Below, piece by piece: positions 9,868-19,700 of a stretch of DNA of 64,000 nt. Position numbers and translations under genes: made by a program. The first letter of the stretch is position 1. Every line of letters starts with the position of its first letter. Source of the DNA: Flavobacterium phragmitis (GTDB lineage: Bacteria; Bacteroidota; Bacteroidia; Flavobacteriales; Flavobacteriaceae); the NCBI RefSeq assembly GCF_900112575.1, contig NZ_FOMH01000009.1:171289-235288 (forward strand), given 5' to 3'. Below the pieces are notes generated by a model. It searched no databases. It saw only the letters and a program-made list of their open reading frames with translations, and was not told the DNA's origin.

Positions 9868-11847
9868 ATGAAAACACCATTTAAATATATAACACTATCA
9901 ATATTACTTGCTGCAGGTGCTGCTTCTTGTAGTGATGATTTTCTAAAGGATAAGAAAGGTTATGGTTTTTACGATGATACATTCTACCAGACTCAGGAGC
10001 GTGCACAAGCGTATGTAGATAATCAATATTACGATTTTTATAATGCATACAAGTCACCAACTGCAACAATTATTGGTTCTTTTACAGATACGAATTCAAG
10101 ATTGACAGAGGAATTAGGTGGAACACAGGATTTTATAAACCCTAATAAAACCATCATAAACTCGCAAGATGCAAGTGGTTATTATGGAGCAAAATTAGGA
10201 ACAAGCATTAATAATCATCCTTACAATAGAATTAGAGAATGTAATGCTTTCTTGGAAGATATTGATGTAAAAGGTTCAAACCTTGATAAAACATTTCGTG
10301 ATCAGGCGAAAGGACAAATGTATTACATGCGTGCCATGCAGTATTTTGATTTGATGCGAGTTTATGGAGGAGTTCCTATTGTTACAACTGTTCAGGCTGC
10401 GTCAGCTAATGATCCATCTATTCAGATTCCACGAGCTAAACCTTCTGAAGTTGTAGCGCAAATTGTAAAAGATTTGGACATGGCGGCAAGTTTATTGCCT
10501 GGAAATTGGGCTTCTGGTTCTTATGGTCGTTTTACAAGAGGTGCAGCTTTAGCACAAAAATCCAGAGTACTTCTAACATTTGCAAGTCCTTTGTTTAATA
10601 AAAACTGGGATGGTTCAAACGAGCGTTGGGAAGCGGCTTTAAAGGCTGGATTGGAAGCAGAAGCTCAATTGACTGCTGACGGATATGGATTATATGGAAG
10701 TACTGCAAAACAATGGGAACAAATGTTTTTAATTGATAATGCTTTTTGTTCAGAAGCTATTACAGTGCAACTTTGTGGAGTTGGTGTTACATCACAGGCT
10801 ATAAATAATTCTTGGGAAAAAGGAATTCGTTTATTAAGCTTAGGTGGAACAGGAGGAGGAGTTGCTGCTCCTAAAGAAATGATTGATTTGTTCCCAATGG
10901 CGGATGGTAGCAGACCGACTGCAGCAAATGGTTACAACGATTTTACCTTCTTCCTTAACAGAGATCCTAGATTCTATAGAACTTTTGCTTTTTCTGGTGT
11001 TAAATGGGGAAGCAAAGAAACTCCTAATAGTGTCCTTTGGGCATACCGTTGGGTAGATGGTTCAAATAAAGCTGGTTTTTCAGATGGAAATACAGCAATA
11101 TCTAGTCCAGCTTTCATTAGAAAAATGTCAAATACTGCTGCTAGTAAAGAAACTAATTTCCAATACTCAGGAACTGATATTTTTGAATATCGTTATGCTG
11201 AATTATTATTGAATATTGCTGAATGTTATGCAGCTTTAGGTCAAACGAGCAATACTTTAAATTATTTAGGAAGAATTAGAAATCGTGTTGGTATTCCTCA
11301 AGGTACTAATAATTATGGTATAGGTACATTATCAGATAAATACAAAGCTATAGAGGCTGTTTTATACGAACGTAGAGTAGAGTTGGCTTACGAAGGAAAA
11401 CGTTTTTGGGATGTACAAAGATGGATGTTATATGATAATGAAGTTTTACCGGGAGTTGCTGGAGGTACTGTAAGTAAATTAGGTTTAACTCCAATTAATG
11501 GAACAAAACGTACTGGTAACTTCTTGCAATACAGAGTTGCAACAACATCTGCAACGACAGATCCTTTGGCAGCTGCACGTGCAAGTATAGTGGCAGATCC
11601 TGATGCAGCAAATTTCAATGCTCAGCTAGCAACTTTGGCAACGTTCTACAACACAAACTTTATTCGTACAAATTTAGTTACTCCTATGGATAATTTTAAT
11701 GGAGCTGCTGTAAATATTAAGTTCAATCCAAACTATTACATTAATGGTTTGAATACTACTGCCTTGACATCAAATCCATGGTTGTTGCAGACAATAGGCT
11801 GGAATGATAATTTTGGCGGAGCTGGAACGTTCAATTACCAAGAATAA
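9868..11847 (+). CDS. SusD/RagB-like surface glycan-binding lipoprotein
   Basis: Forms the lid over the SusC channel and binds oligosaccharide at the cell surface. The signal peptide ends in a lipobox with the lipidated Cys at residue 21 (GAASC), followed directly by SDD; acidic residues at this place fit the surface-export signal described for Flavobacteriia lipoproteins. The SusD helical repeats are visible, for example YYMRAMQYFDLMRVYGGVP at about residue 151 and YRYAELLLNIAECYAALG near 440, and the family motif LAYEGKRFWDVQRW near 507. It is co-transcribed with SusC. A hairpin lies in the gap to the next gene. Confidence 0.95.
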   Translation: MKTPFKYITLSILLAAGAASCSDDFLKDKKGYGFYDDTFYQTQERAQAYVDNQYYDFYNAYKSPTATIIGSFTDTNSRLTEELGGTQDFINPNKTIINSQDASGYYGAKLGTSINNHPYNRIRECNAFLEDIDVKGSNLDKTFRDQAKGQMYYMRAMQYFDLMRVYGGVPIVTTVQAASANDPSIQIPRAKPSEVVAQIVKDLDMAASLLPGNWASGSYGRFTRGAALAQKSRVLLTFASPLFNKNWDGSNERWEAALKAGLEAEAQLTADGYGLYGSTAKQWEQMFLIDNAFCSEAITVQLCGVGVTSQAINNSWEKGIRLLSLGGTGGGVAAPKEMIDLFPMADGSRPTAANGYNDFTFFLNRDPRFYRTFAFSGVKWGSKETPNSVLWAYRWVDGSNKAGFSDGNTAISSPAFIRKMSNTAASKETNFQYSGTDIFEYRYAELLLNIAECYAALGQTSNTLNYLGRIRNRVGIPQGTNNYGIGTLSDKYKAIEAVLYERRVELAYEGKRFWDVQRWMLYDNEVLPGVAGGTVSKLGLTPINGTKRTGNFLQYRVATTSATTDPLAAARASIVADPDAANFNAQLATLATFYNTNFIRTNLVTPMDNFNGAAVNIKFNPNYYINGLNTTALTSNPWLLQTIGWNDNFGGAGTFNYQE

Positions 11848-11883
11848 ATTTAAATTTCAAAAAAAAGAATTATATAAAACTTT

Positions 11884-11920
11884 TCACCTGTACTTCTCAA
11901 AAGATACAGGTGATTTGTTT
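11884..11920 (+). terminator. Hairpin with short T-rich tail after the SusD gene
   Basis: TCACCTGTA (11884-11892) pairs with TACAGGTGA (11905-11913) with a 12-base loop. The tail TTTGTTT is only partly T, so termination may be incomplete and could lower expression of the downstream lyases relative to SusCD. Confidence 0.5.
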
Positions 11921-11949
11921 AAAAAGAATTACCGCAACTATAAATTAAC

Positions 11950-13662
11950 ATGAAAAATTCCGCATTATTTATCGCATCATCTCTGCTTTTTTTAGGAAGT
12001 GCAAAATGTTTTGCTCAATATCCGAAGATTAGTCCAGAAGTTCAGGCTCAGGAAAAAGCAATTAAAGAAGAAGCTCAAAGACTTTCTGATGAAGCTTGGG
12101 CAAAAGCTTTAGTAGTTATTGAAGAAGAAGCTAAACATGGAAAACCATACATTCCGTGGGCATCACGTCCAACTGATTTGCCTCAGGCTGAAATTCCAGC
12201 TTTCCCAGGTGCCGAAGGTGGCGGAATGTACACATTTGGTGGCCGTGGCGGAAAAGTATACACTGTTACAAGTTTAGAAGATCGTGGACCGGGAACTTTG
12301 CGTGAAGCCTGCGAACAAGGAGGAGCAAGAATAGTGGTATTTAATGTTGCTGGAATTATTAGACTTAAAAGTCCGTTGATTATTCGTGCGCCTTACATTA
12401 CAATCGCAGGACAGACTGCTCCTGGTGATGGTGTTTGTATCGCGGGAGAATCAACTTGGATTGATACGCATGATGTAATTATCAGACACGTACGTTTCCG
12501 TCGTGGAGAAACTTTCGTAGGACGTCGTGACGATGCTATAGGAGGAAATCCTGTTGGAAATATCATGATTGATCACGTTTCTGCAACTTGGGGACTTGAC
12601 GAAAATATGTCAATCTACAGACATATGTATAATCCAGGTCCAGGTTACCCAGACATTAAAGTGGGAACTGTAAATATTACTATCCAAAACAGTTTATTTG
12701 GAGAAGCTTTGGATACTTACAACCACGCTTTCGGAAGTACTTTGGGTGGTGAAAATTGCTCTTTTATGAGAAATATGTGGGCTAATAATGCTGGAAGAAA
12801 TCCATCTATTGGATGGAATGGAATTTTCAATTTTGTGAATAACGTAGTTTTCAACTGGTACAACAGATCAACAGATGGAGGAGATTACACAGCAAACTAC
12901 AATATAATCAACAACTTCTACAAACCAGGTCCTGTAACCGATTTAACACAGCCAATCAGCTACAGAATCTTAAAGCCAGAATCTGGAAGAAGTAAATTAC
13001 CTTATATGGTTTTTGGTAGAGCTTATGTAAACGGAAATGTTATTAATGGAAATGAAAAAGTAACTAAAGACAACTGGGATGGCGGAATTCAGTTAGAGAA
13101 TAAAAAAGGAGAATTAATGTCATATGATGAAGCAAAAGAATACTTCTCTAAAATGAAAGTAGATAAACCATTCCCAATGCCATGGTTCAACAAATTTATG
13201 ACAGCTGAAGAATCTTATGAATTCGTTCTTAAAAATGTTGGGGCAACGCTTCCAATTAGAGATAAAGTAGATGAAAGAATCGTAAGAACGGTAAAAACTG
13301 GGGTTCCAGAATATGCAAAAGGTTTGGAGAAAAAGACTTTCTACCAATTTGAACACAGACGCTTGCCGATGGATTCTTATAAAAAAGGAATTATTACTGA
13401 TATTTCTCAAGTTGGCGGATATCCTGAATACAAAGGAAAGCCTTATGTTGATACAGACAAAGACGGTATGCCGGATGCATGGGAGAAAAAATACGGTTTA
13501 AATCCGAATGATCCATCTGATGCACAAGGAGATTTAAATGGAGACGGATATACTAATATCGAAGATTATATCAACGGTGTAAATCCTGCGATAAAAGTAG
13601 ATTGGAAAGATTTGGCTAATAACAAAGAAACTTTAGTTAGACCTTTATTAGATTTAAAATAA
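11950..13662 (+). CDS. Pectate lyase, PL1 family
   Basis: Secreted lyase cutting de-esterified homogalacturonan. Signal peptide to about residue 24 (CFAQ), a helical/charged stretch rich in Glu and Lys at 30-60, then the PL1 beta-helix from residue 84 (AFPGAEGGG, GRGGK). The family motif DHVSATW starts at D208, and NWYNRSTDGG lies near 300. The C-terminus has a Ca-binding, thrombospondin-type-3-like segment, DTDKDGMPDAWEKKYGL, from about residue 501, ending in an EF-hand-like NGDGYTNIEDY. It is 570 residues long and clearly paralogous to the 568-residue lyase at 14764, suggesting a duplication around the small gene between them. Confidence 0.92.
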   Translation: MKNSALFIASSLLFLGSAKCFAQYPKISPEVQAQEKAIKEEAQRLSDEAWAKALVVIEEEAKHGKPYIPWASRPTDLPQAEIPAFPGAEGGGMYTFGGRGGKVYTVTSLEDRGPGTLREACEQGGARIVVFNVAGIIRLKSPLIIRAPYITIAGQTAPGDGVCIAGESTWIDTHDVIIRHVRFRRGETFVGRRDDAIGGNPVGNIMIDHVSATWGLDENMSIYRHMYNPGPGYPDIKVGTVNITIQNSLFGEALDTYNHAFGSTLGGENCSFMRNMWANNAGRNPSIGWNGIFNFVNNVVFNWYNRSTDGGDYTANYNIINNFYKPGPVTDLTQPISYRILKPESGRSKLPYMVFGRAYVNGNVINGNEKVTKDNWDGGIQLENKKGELMSYDEAKEYFSKMKVDKPFPMPWFNKFMTAEESYEFVLKNVGATLPIRDKVDERIVRTVKTGVPEYAKGLEKKTFYQFEHRRLPMDSYKKGIITDISQVGGYPEYKGKPYVDTDKDGMPDAWEKKYGLNPNDPSDAQGDLNGDGYTNIEDYINGVNPAIKVDWKDLANNKETLVRPLLDLK

Positions 13663-13710
13663 GGAACAGTTTTTGAAAGCATTCGTGTTTCTTAATAAAC
13701 AGGAATGCTT

Positions 13711-13910
13711 TAAAAAAGAGCCTGAAAGGCTTAAAGCAACAACAAAGGACAACGTCCTCTTTATAATAGTGTGGAAGCGAAAAAGCCCTGAAAGGGCGAA
13801 AGCAATTAATGAAATATGGACAAAGGCTTGCGCCCTTTCAGGGCTTTGCTATATGATTTGTAATTCATAGGATTTTATACTATGGCGTTGCTTAAAGGCC
13901 GTTGGCCTTA
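13711..13910. repeat. Family K palindromes (GCCCTGAAAGGGC type)
   Basis: A cluster: GCCTGAAAGGC at 13720-13730; an AAAGGAC/GTCCT hairpin near 13744-13760; a near-perfect 22-bp pair at 13782-13803 and 13826-13847 built on GCCCTGAAAGGGCG; and AAAGGCCGTTGGCCTT at about 13894-13909. REP-like in layout. An open frame of 65 codons across it is a by-product. Confidence 0.8.
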
Positions 13911-13945
13911 TGATTGAGTTAAAAAAAAACTAAAAAAGAAAGACA

Positions 13946-14623
13946 ATGGCACTAAATAAATTAAAAGCTGGTTTATTATCGTTGGTTTTTGCATTTTCAA
14001 CTTTAAATGCGCAACAGCATTTAGATCCTGAATATGTAAAAGTTACTAACGAAAGAGCCGCAAAAATCGTTACCAAATTAGATTTGAAAAACGAAGCAAA
14101 AGAAAAAGCAGTTTCAAATATCATCGCACAACAGTTCAGAGATCTAACTGAAATCCAAGACGGAAGAGATGCTGAAATCAAAAAAGTAAAAGAAGATAGT
14201 TCTTTGGCAAAAGAAAAGCAAAACGAGAAAATTGATAAACTGAAAGCAAAGGCAGACGAATCAATTGCAAAATTGCATAAATCTTACCTTAAAAAATTAG
14301 GTAAAGAATTATCAGAAGACAAAATCACTGAAGTTAAAGACGGAATGACGTATGGTGTGCTTCCTATCACAGTAGCTGGTTACAACGATATGCTTCCGAA
14401 CTTAACCGCAGAACAGAAAGATTACATCTACAAAGCTTTGGTTGAAGCTAGAGAACATGCAATGGACGCTGGCTCATCTAAAGAAAAACATGGCTGGTTT
14501 GGTAAATACAAAGGAAGAATCAACAACTATTTATCAAAACAAGGTTACGATTTAAATAAAGAAAGTGCTGACTGGCACAAACGTATTGAAGAAAGAGAGA
14601 AAGCTAAAAAAGCAAATCAATAA
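13946..14623 (+). CDS. DUF3826-type secreted protein
   Basis: Exported protein of 225 residues with a signal peptide ending LNAQ at about residue 23. The mature part is mostly charged helices (ERAAKIVTKLDLKNEAKEKAV, then a Lys/Glu-rich stretch at 85-125 likely forming a coiled coil), followed by a conserved-looking C-terminal part (MTYGVLPITVAGYNDMLPNLT, then SKEKHGWFGKYKGRINNYLSKQGYDL). Its size and pattern match the DUF3826 family, which is seen beside pectate lyase genes in Bacteroidota; its function is unknown. Here it sits between two near-identical PL1 genes, which supports a role linked to lyase action or anchoring rather than catalysis. The DUF assignment is from recall of the motif pattern. 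Confidence 0.68.
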   Translation: MALNKLKAGLLSLVFAFSTLNAQQHLDPEYVKVTNERAAKIVTKLDLKNEAKEKAVSNIIAQQFRDLTEIQDGRDAEIKKVKEDSSLAKEKQNEKIDKLKAKADESIAKLHKSYLKKLGKELSEDKITEVKDGMTYGVLPITVAGYNDMLPNLTAEQKDYIYKALVEAREHAMDAGSSKEKHGWFGKYKGRINNYLSKQGYDLNKESADWHKRIEEREKAKKANQ

Positions 14624-14624
14624 A

Positions 14625-14760
14625 TAGTCCTTAGTCCCTAGTGATCAGTCTTTAAAGATAAGTTATTTTAGACTTAAAGTGATTAAGTACTAATTACTAA
14701 GAACCAGGGACAAACACAAAAAAAAAGCTAAGGACTAGGCACTAACTACTAACGACTAAA
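14625..14760. repeat. Family M imperfect repeat (TAGTCCTTAGTCCCTAGT type)
   Basis: Variants of CTTAGTCCCTAGT at the left end are mirrored by CTAAGGACTAGGCACT at the right end. Internal ACTAA-type words add further low-complexity symmetry. It fills the whole gap between the DUF3826 gene and the next lyase. Confidence 0.6.
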
Positions 14761-14763
14761 CTA

Positions 14764-16470
14764 ATGCAAAATATTTTTCCCAACCGTACTTTTAAGAGAA
14801 CATTAATGGCTTTCTCATTTTGTTCGCTTGTTTCGTCGGCGTATGCCCAATATCCTGTAATTCCAAAAGATGTTCAAGCAAAAGCTGATGCTATTTTAGC
14901 TGACGAAGAAAAAAGGCTGAGCGAAATTTGGAATGCTAATCTTCATATCATTAAAGAAGAAGCAAAACAAGGAAAACCTTATTTACCTTGGGCTTCGTAT
15001 CCAAAAGATTTTGTTCAGGCAGATATTCCTGCTTTTCCGGGTGCTGAAGGTGGTGGAGCTTACACGCAAGGTGGGCGAGGCGGAAAAATATTTGTGGTAA
15101 CAAGTTTAGAAGACAGCGGAAAAGGAACTTTCCGTGAAGCTTGTGAAGCTGTTGGAGCAAGAACGATTGTTTTTAATGTTTCGGGAATCATTCAGCTGAA
15201 AAAAAGAATCAGCATGCGTGCGCCTTACGTAACCATTGCTGGACAAACGGCTCCAGGTGATGGAATTTGCATTGCAGGAGAAACTTTAGAAATTGATACA
15301 CATGACGTTATTATCAGACATATGCGTTTCCGTCGTGGCGCTACCGAAGTTACCAGAAGGGATGATGCACTTGGCGGAAATCCAATGGGAAATATTATCG
15401 TGGATCACTGTTCAGTTAGCTGGGGATTAGACGAAAATGTGTCTTTATACAGACATCAGTTTGCAGCTAATGCAAAATCAAAATTAGAAAAACTACCAGC
15501 TTGTAATATCACGATTCAAAACACTATTTCATCAGAAGGTTTAGATACATATAATCACGCCTTTGGAAGTACAATCGGCGGATTGAATAGTACTTTTATG
15601 CGCAACTTATGGGCAGACAATATTTCCAGAAACGCTTCTATCGGAATGTATGGTGACTTTAATTTTGTGAATAACGTAGTATTCAATTGGTGGAATCGTA
15701 CCCTTGACGGAGGTGATTATCGTTCGATGTTGAACATCATCAACAATTATTTTAAACCTGGACCAATTACACCGCAAAATGAACCAATTGCTCATAGAAT
15801 TGTAAAACCAGAATCGGGTTATATTGAACCAAAACAATACGGAAGAGCTTATGTTTCAGGAAACTTTATTGTAGGATCGCCGGAAGTTACAGCAGATAAC
15901 TGGAATGGCGGAGTACAATTGGAAAATCTTCCAGAAGCTGAAACCAAAGAGTTTTTAGCAGCAATTAAACAGCCAAAACCTTTCTCAATGCCAGCGTTCA
16001 AAATTATGGGAGCTGAAGAAGCATACGAATTTGTTTTAGCGAATGTTGGAGCAACAATTCCGAAAAGAGACGCGGTTGATGAAAGAATCCTAAAACAAGT
16101 TCGTACAGGAAAAATCGAAGTAAAAGACGGTTTAGAAAATTCAATTGGAAAAGAATATATCAAAAGAAGATTACCAGCTGATTCTTATAAAAAAGGAATA
16201 ATAACACATCCTGATCAGGTCGGAGGTTATCCAACTTACAAAGGAAAAGCGTATAAAGATTCAGATAATGACGGAATTCCAGATGCTTGGGAGAAAAAAT
16301 ACGGTTTAAATCCAAACGATGCTTCAGATGCCAATAAAGATTCAAACGGAGACGGATATACGAATATCGAAAAATATTTTAATGGAATCGATCCAAACAA
16401 TAAAATTGATTGGACGAAAGCGGAAAACAATACAGATACATTGGCCAAGTTGAAATCATTATTGCAATAG
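14764..16470 (+). CDS. Pectate lyase, PL1 family (paralogue)
   Basis: Secreted PL1 lyase of 568 residues, paralogous along its full length to the gene at 11950. Signal peptide to about residue 28 (SSAYAQ), acidic/helical linker, beta-helix from residue 90 (AFPGAEGGG, GRGGK), motif DHCSVSW starting at D214, NWWNRTLDGG near 316, and the same Ca-binding tail DNDGIPDAWEKKYGLNPND. Two near-identical lyases in one locus may differ in preferred methyl-ester pattern or cleavage mode; the sequence alone does not say. Confidence 0.92.
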   Translation: MQNIFPNRTFKRTLMAFSFCSLVSSAYAQYPVIPKDVQAKADAILADEEKRLSEIWNANLHIIKEEAKQGKPYLPWASYPKDFVQADIPAFPGAEGGGAYTQGGRGGKIFVVTSLEDSGKGTFREACEAVGARTIVFNVSGIIQLKKRISMRAPYVTIAGQTAPGDGICIAGETLEIDTHDVIIRHMRFRRGATEVTRRDDALGGNPMGNIIVDHCSVSWGLDENVSLYRHQFAANAKSKLEKLPACNITIQNTISSEGLDTYNHAFGSTIGGLNSTFMRNLWADNISRNASIGMYGDFNFVNNVVFNWWNRTLDGGDYRSMLNIINNYFKPGPITPQNEPIAHRIVKPESGYIEPKQYGRAYVSGNFIVGSPEVTADNWNGGVQLENLPEAETKEFLAAIKQPKPFSMPAFKIMGAEEAYEFVLANVGATIPKRDAVDERILKQVRTGKIEVKDGLENSIGKEYIKRRLPADSYKKGIITHPDQVGGYPTYKGKAYKDSDNDGIPDAWEKKYGLNPNDASDANKDSNGDGYTNIEKYFNGIDPNNKIDWTKAENNTDTLAKLKSLLQ

Positions 16471-16487
16471 TTAAGTATTCGCAACGC

Positions 16488-16520
16488 AAACCTGACAGGT
16501 TTTTAAAACCTGTCAGGTTT
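16488..16520. repeat. Family F palindrome (AACCTGACAGGTT type)
   Basis: AAACCTGACAGGTTT (16488-16502) and AAACCTGTCAGGTTT (16506-16520) are a perfect inverted repeat with a 3-base spacer, and each half is itself nearly palindromic. It begins 18 bases after the lyase stop codon and could act as a terminator stem. Confidence 0.85.
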
Positions 16521-16546
16521 AAGTACACAAAGAATATCCATCTAGT

Positions 16547-16648
16547 TTGTCATTTCGACGAAGGAGAAATCACACGAGTAATTCGACAAAGATTGGCGAT
16601 TTTCAGAGTGGAGTTTCTAGTGCGATTTCTCCTTCGTCGAAATGACAA
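16547..16648. repeat. Family A palindrome, second copy
   Basis: 29-bp arms 16547-16575 and 16620-16648 with one mismatch. The interior ATTCGACAAAGATTGGCGA matches other family A copies. A 108-codon open frame crossing it (16410-16736) is not credible as a gene. Confidence 0.9.
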
Positions 16649-16732
16649 GATTATGGAAAGAGACAAACCTAAAAATTATATGAGATTGTATTACTCATAT
16701 GGTTTAATTTTAAAGTCTAAAAAAATAATAAG

Positions 16733-19700
16733 GTGAATTTTACCCATTTAAAAAATAGAATCTCCCCTCCAAAAGAGAAAATGATTTTGTCTGGTTTGAT
16801 GTTGCTTTTAAGTTTAAACATCACAGCCCAAAACAGTTTCCCAGATATTGTTAAAACCAAAGAAGGCAAACTTTCTTTCACAACAGATGGTCAAGGAAAT
16901 CAAATCCCTGATTTTTCTTTTGCAGGATACAGAAATTCTGAAGTCGCACTTCCGAATCTGGAGAATAAGATTTTTGTTTCGAAACAAGAAGAAGATGTTA
17001 CTCAAAAAATTCAAAATGCGATTGATTATGTAAGCGCATTAAAACCAGATAAATCAGGATTTCGTGGAGCTGTTTTGTTGGACAAAGGAACTTTTAAAAT
17101 CAGCGGAACATTATACATTAGAAAATCGGGAGTTGTTTTAAGAGGAAGCGGAAATTCTGAAAACGGAACCGTACTTTTAGGAACCGGATTAGAAAGAGAA
17201 GCTTTAATTAGAGTTTTAGGTGTAAACGATAAAGTTTATAAAGATTCATTTGAATTCGCAAACGCTTACACACCTCTTGGAACGCAGAAAATCCAATTAA
17301 ATAACACTTCAAAATTAAAAGTTGGAGACGAAATCGAAATCAGCAAACCTTTAACGGATAATTTCATTAAAGAAGTAAACATGCAGGATTTCGGCGGAGA
17401 AACTTCTTGGATTGGATGGAAAAAAGGCGACTGGATTACCGCTTGGAATCGTGTCGTAACTAAAATCAACGGAAACGAAGTAACTGTAAACGCACCAATT
17501 ACAATGTCTTTGGACGATGCTTTTGGAGCTTCAAAAGTAACTGTTTATTCATGGGCAGGAAGAATCGAACATATCGGAATTGAAAATATCTTAATAAAAT
17601 CAACTTACAATCCATCAAATTTAAAAGACGAAGAACACCGTTGGCAGGCAATCAGTATTGAAAACACTAGAAATGCTTGGGTAAAACAGGTTAATTTCAA
17701 ACACTTTGCTGGCGGAGCCGTTACGATTTTAAAAACAAGTCAGCAAGTTACGGTTGAAGATTGTATTGCAACTGAACCGATTTCAGAAATAGCATCCTTT
17801 AGAAGACATACTTTTTATACAGAAGGCCAGCAAACTCTTTTCCAACGCTGTTATTCAGAATTTGGATATCATGATTTCGCTGTAGGCGGATTTGGAACAA
17901 CAGGTCCAAATGCTTTCGTACAATGCGAATCACATTTACCATTCGAAAACAGCGGAGCCATCGGAAGCTGGGCAACAGGTGTTTTATTTGACATTGCCAA
18001 TATCGACGGAAAAGCATTAAGCTACAACAACAGAGAACAAGGTGGAAGAGGCGCTGGATGGACAGCAGCAAATTCTGTAATCTGGGAATCATCGGCATCA
18101 AAAGTAGAATGTTATAGTCCTCCAACAGCACAAAACTGGGCTTTTGGAGTTTGGGGACAATTTGGAGGAAACGGACATTGGAAAAACGTAAATGAACATA
18201 TCAGTCCAAGAAGTTTATTCTACGCACAACTAGAAGCCAGGTTAGGAAAACTTCCAGTTCAGCCTTTTATTTATGACTTAGGTTCAGAAGCTTCTTCAAG
18301 TCCGAGTGTAGAAGTTGCTGCAGAATTGACTAAAAACTCTGCAACGACAGCAAAAAGTTTACAAGAATTGATTGTAGAAGCTTCAAAAGCAAATCCAATT
18401 AATACAGATAATAAAGGTTTAAAAAATGCAAACGATTTAAAAGTTGTTGCAAATAAAACTGAAAAATCAACTTCAAAAGTAACTACAAAAAATGGCTGGT
18501 TAACTTTTGAAGGAAAAGTAATTGCAGGAAAACAAACCAACGTAGCATGGTGGAGAGGTGATTTAAGTGATGATTTCGTAAACAAATCTACACCACATAT
18601 TACTCGTTTTGTTCCTGGAAGAACAGGAAACGGATTGACAGACAAAGTACAGGAAACGGTAGATTATTTGACAAAAAACAATATCGTTGCCTTAGAACAC
18701 AATTACGGTTTATGGTACGACAGAAGAATGGACGATCACGAACGTGTTCGTAGAGTTGATGACGACGTTTGGCCACCGTTTTACGAACAACCTTTTGCCA
18801 GAAGCGGAAAAGACTTCGCTTGGGATCATTTGAGTAAATATGATTTAACAAAATTCAATGATTGGTACTGGAGTCGTTTAGCACAGTTTGCAACATTGGC
18901 AGAACCAAACGGACAATTGTTAATCAATCAGCAATATTTTCAACACAATATTTTAGAAGCTGGAGCGCACTGGGCAAGTTCGCCTTGGCGTTCTGCAAAC
19001 AATATCAACAGCACAGGATTTCCAGAACCACCGCCTTACGCAGGAGACAAACGTATTTTCATGGCAGAGCAGTTTTACGATATTACCAATGCTCAAAGAA
19101 GAAAATTGCACGAAGGTTTCATCCGAAAATCATTTGAGAACTTTCAGGAAAACAGCAATGTAATTCAGCTGACAAGTGCCGAATATACAGGGCCATTACA
19201 CTTTATGGAATTTTGGTTGGACCAAGCCCAAAAATGGAAAGACGAAACAGGCAAAAAAGGCTTAATTGGTTTAAGCGCAACAAAAGACGTTCAGGATGCT
19301 ATTTTAAATGATGCCAAAAGAGTAAAAACCGTTGATATAATTGACATTCGTTATTGGTATTACAAAGAAGACGGATCGGCTTATGCACCGCAAGGAGGCG
19401 TTAATTTAGCACCAAGACAACACGCCAGGAAACTGAAAACGGGAAAAGAAACCGACAATCAAGTATATCGTGCCGTTCGTGAATACAGAGAAAAGTATCC
19501 GGAAAAAGTGATTTTATATTCAACAGACGGTTCGTCAAGATTCGGATGGCCGGCTTTAATGGCGGGAGCTTCAATGCCAAATATTCCGAAAATCGAATTG
19601 CCTCAGTTTTATGCCGCTTTAAGCGAAATGAAATTAGTTGACGGAAATACGTTTTCAGACAATCTTTGGAAATTGGAAAACAAAGGAAAAATCTATCTTT

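Noticed and set aside
13673..13870. Open frame of 65 codons on the plus strand after the first PL1 gene
   Set aside because: It runs through the family K palindromes; its composition is explained by the repeat and there is no family resemblance.
16410..16736. Open frame of 108 codons between the PL1 gene and the fusion gene
   Set aside because: It overlaps the end of the lyase in another frame and then reads through family F and A palindromes.
18862..19137. Open frame of 91 codons inside the two-domain gene
   Set aside because: A shadow of the true frame; the large gene has uninterrupted protein-like sequence across it.
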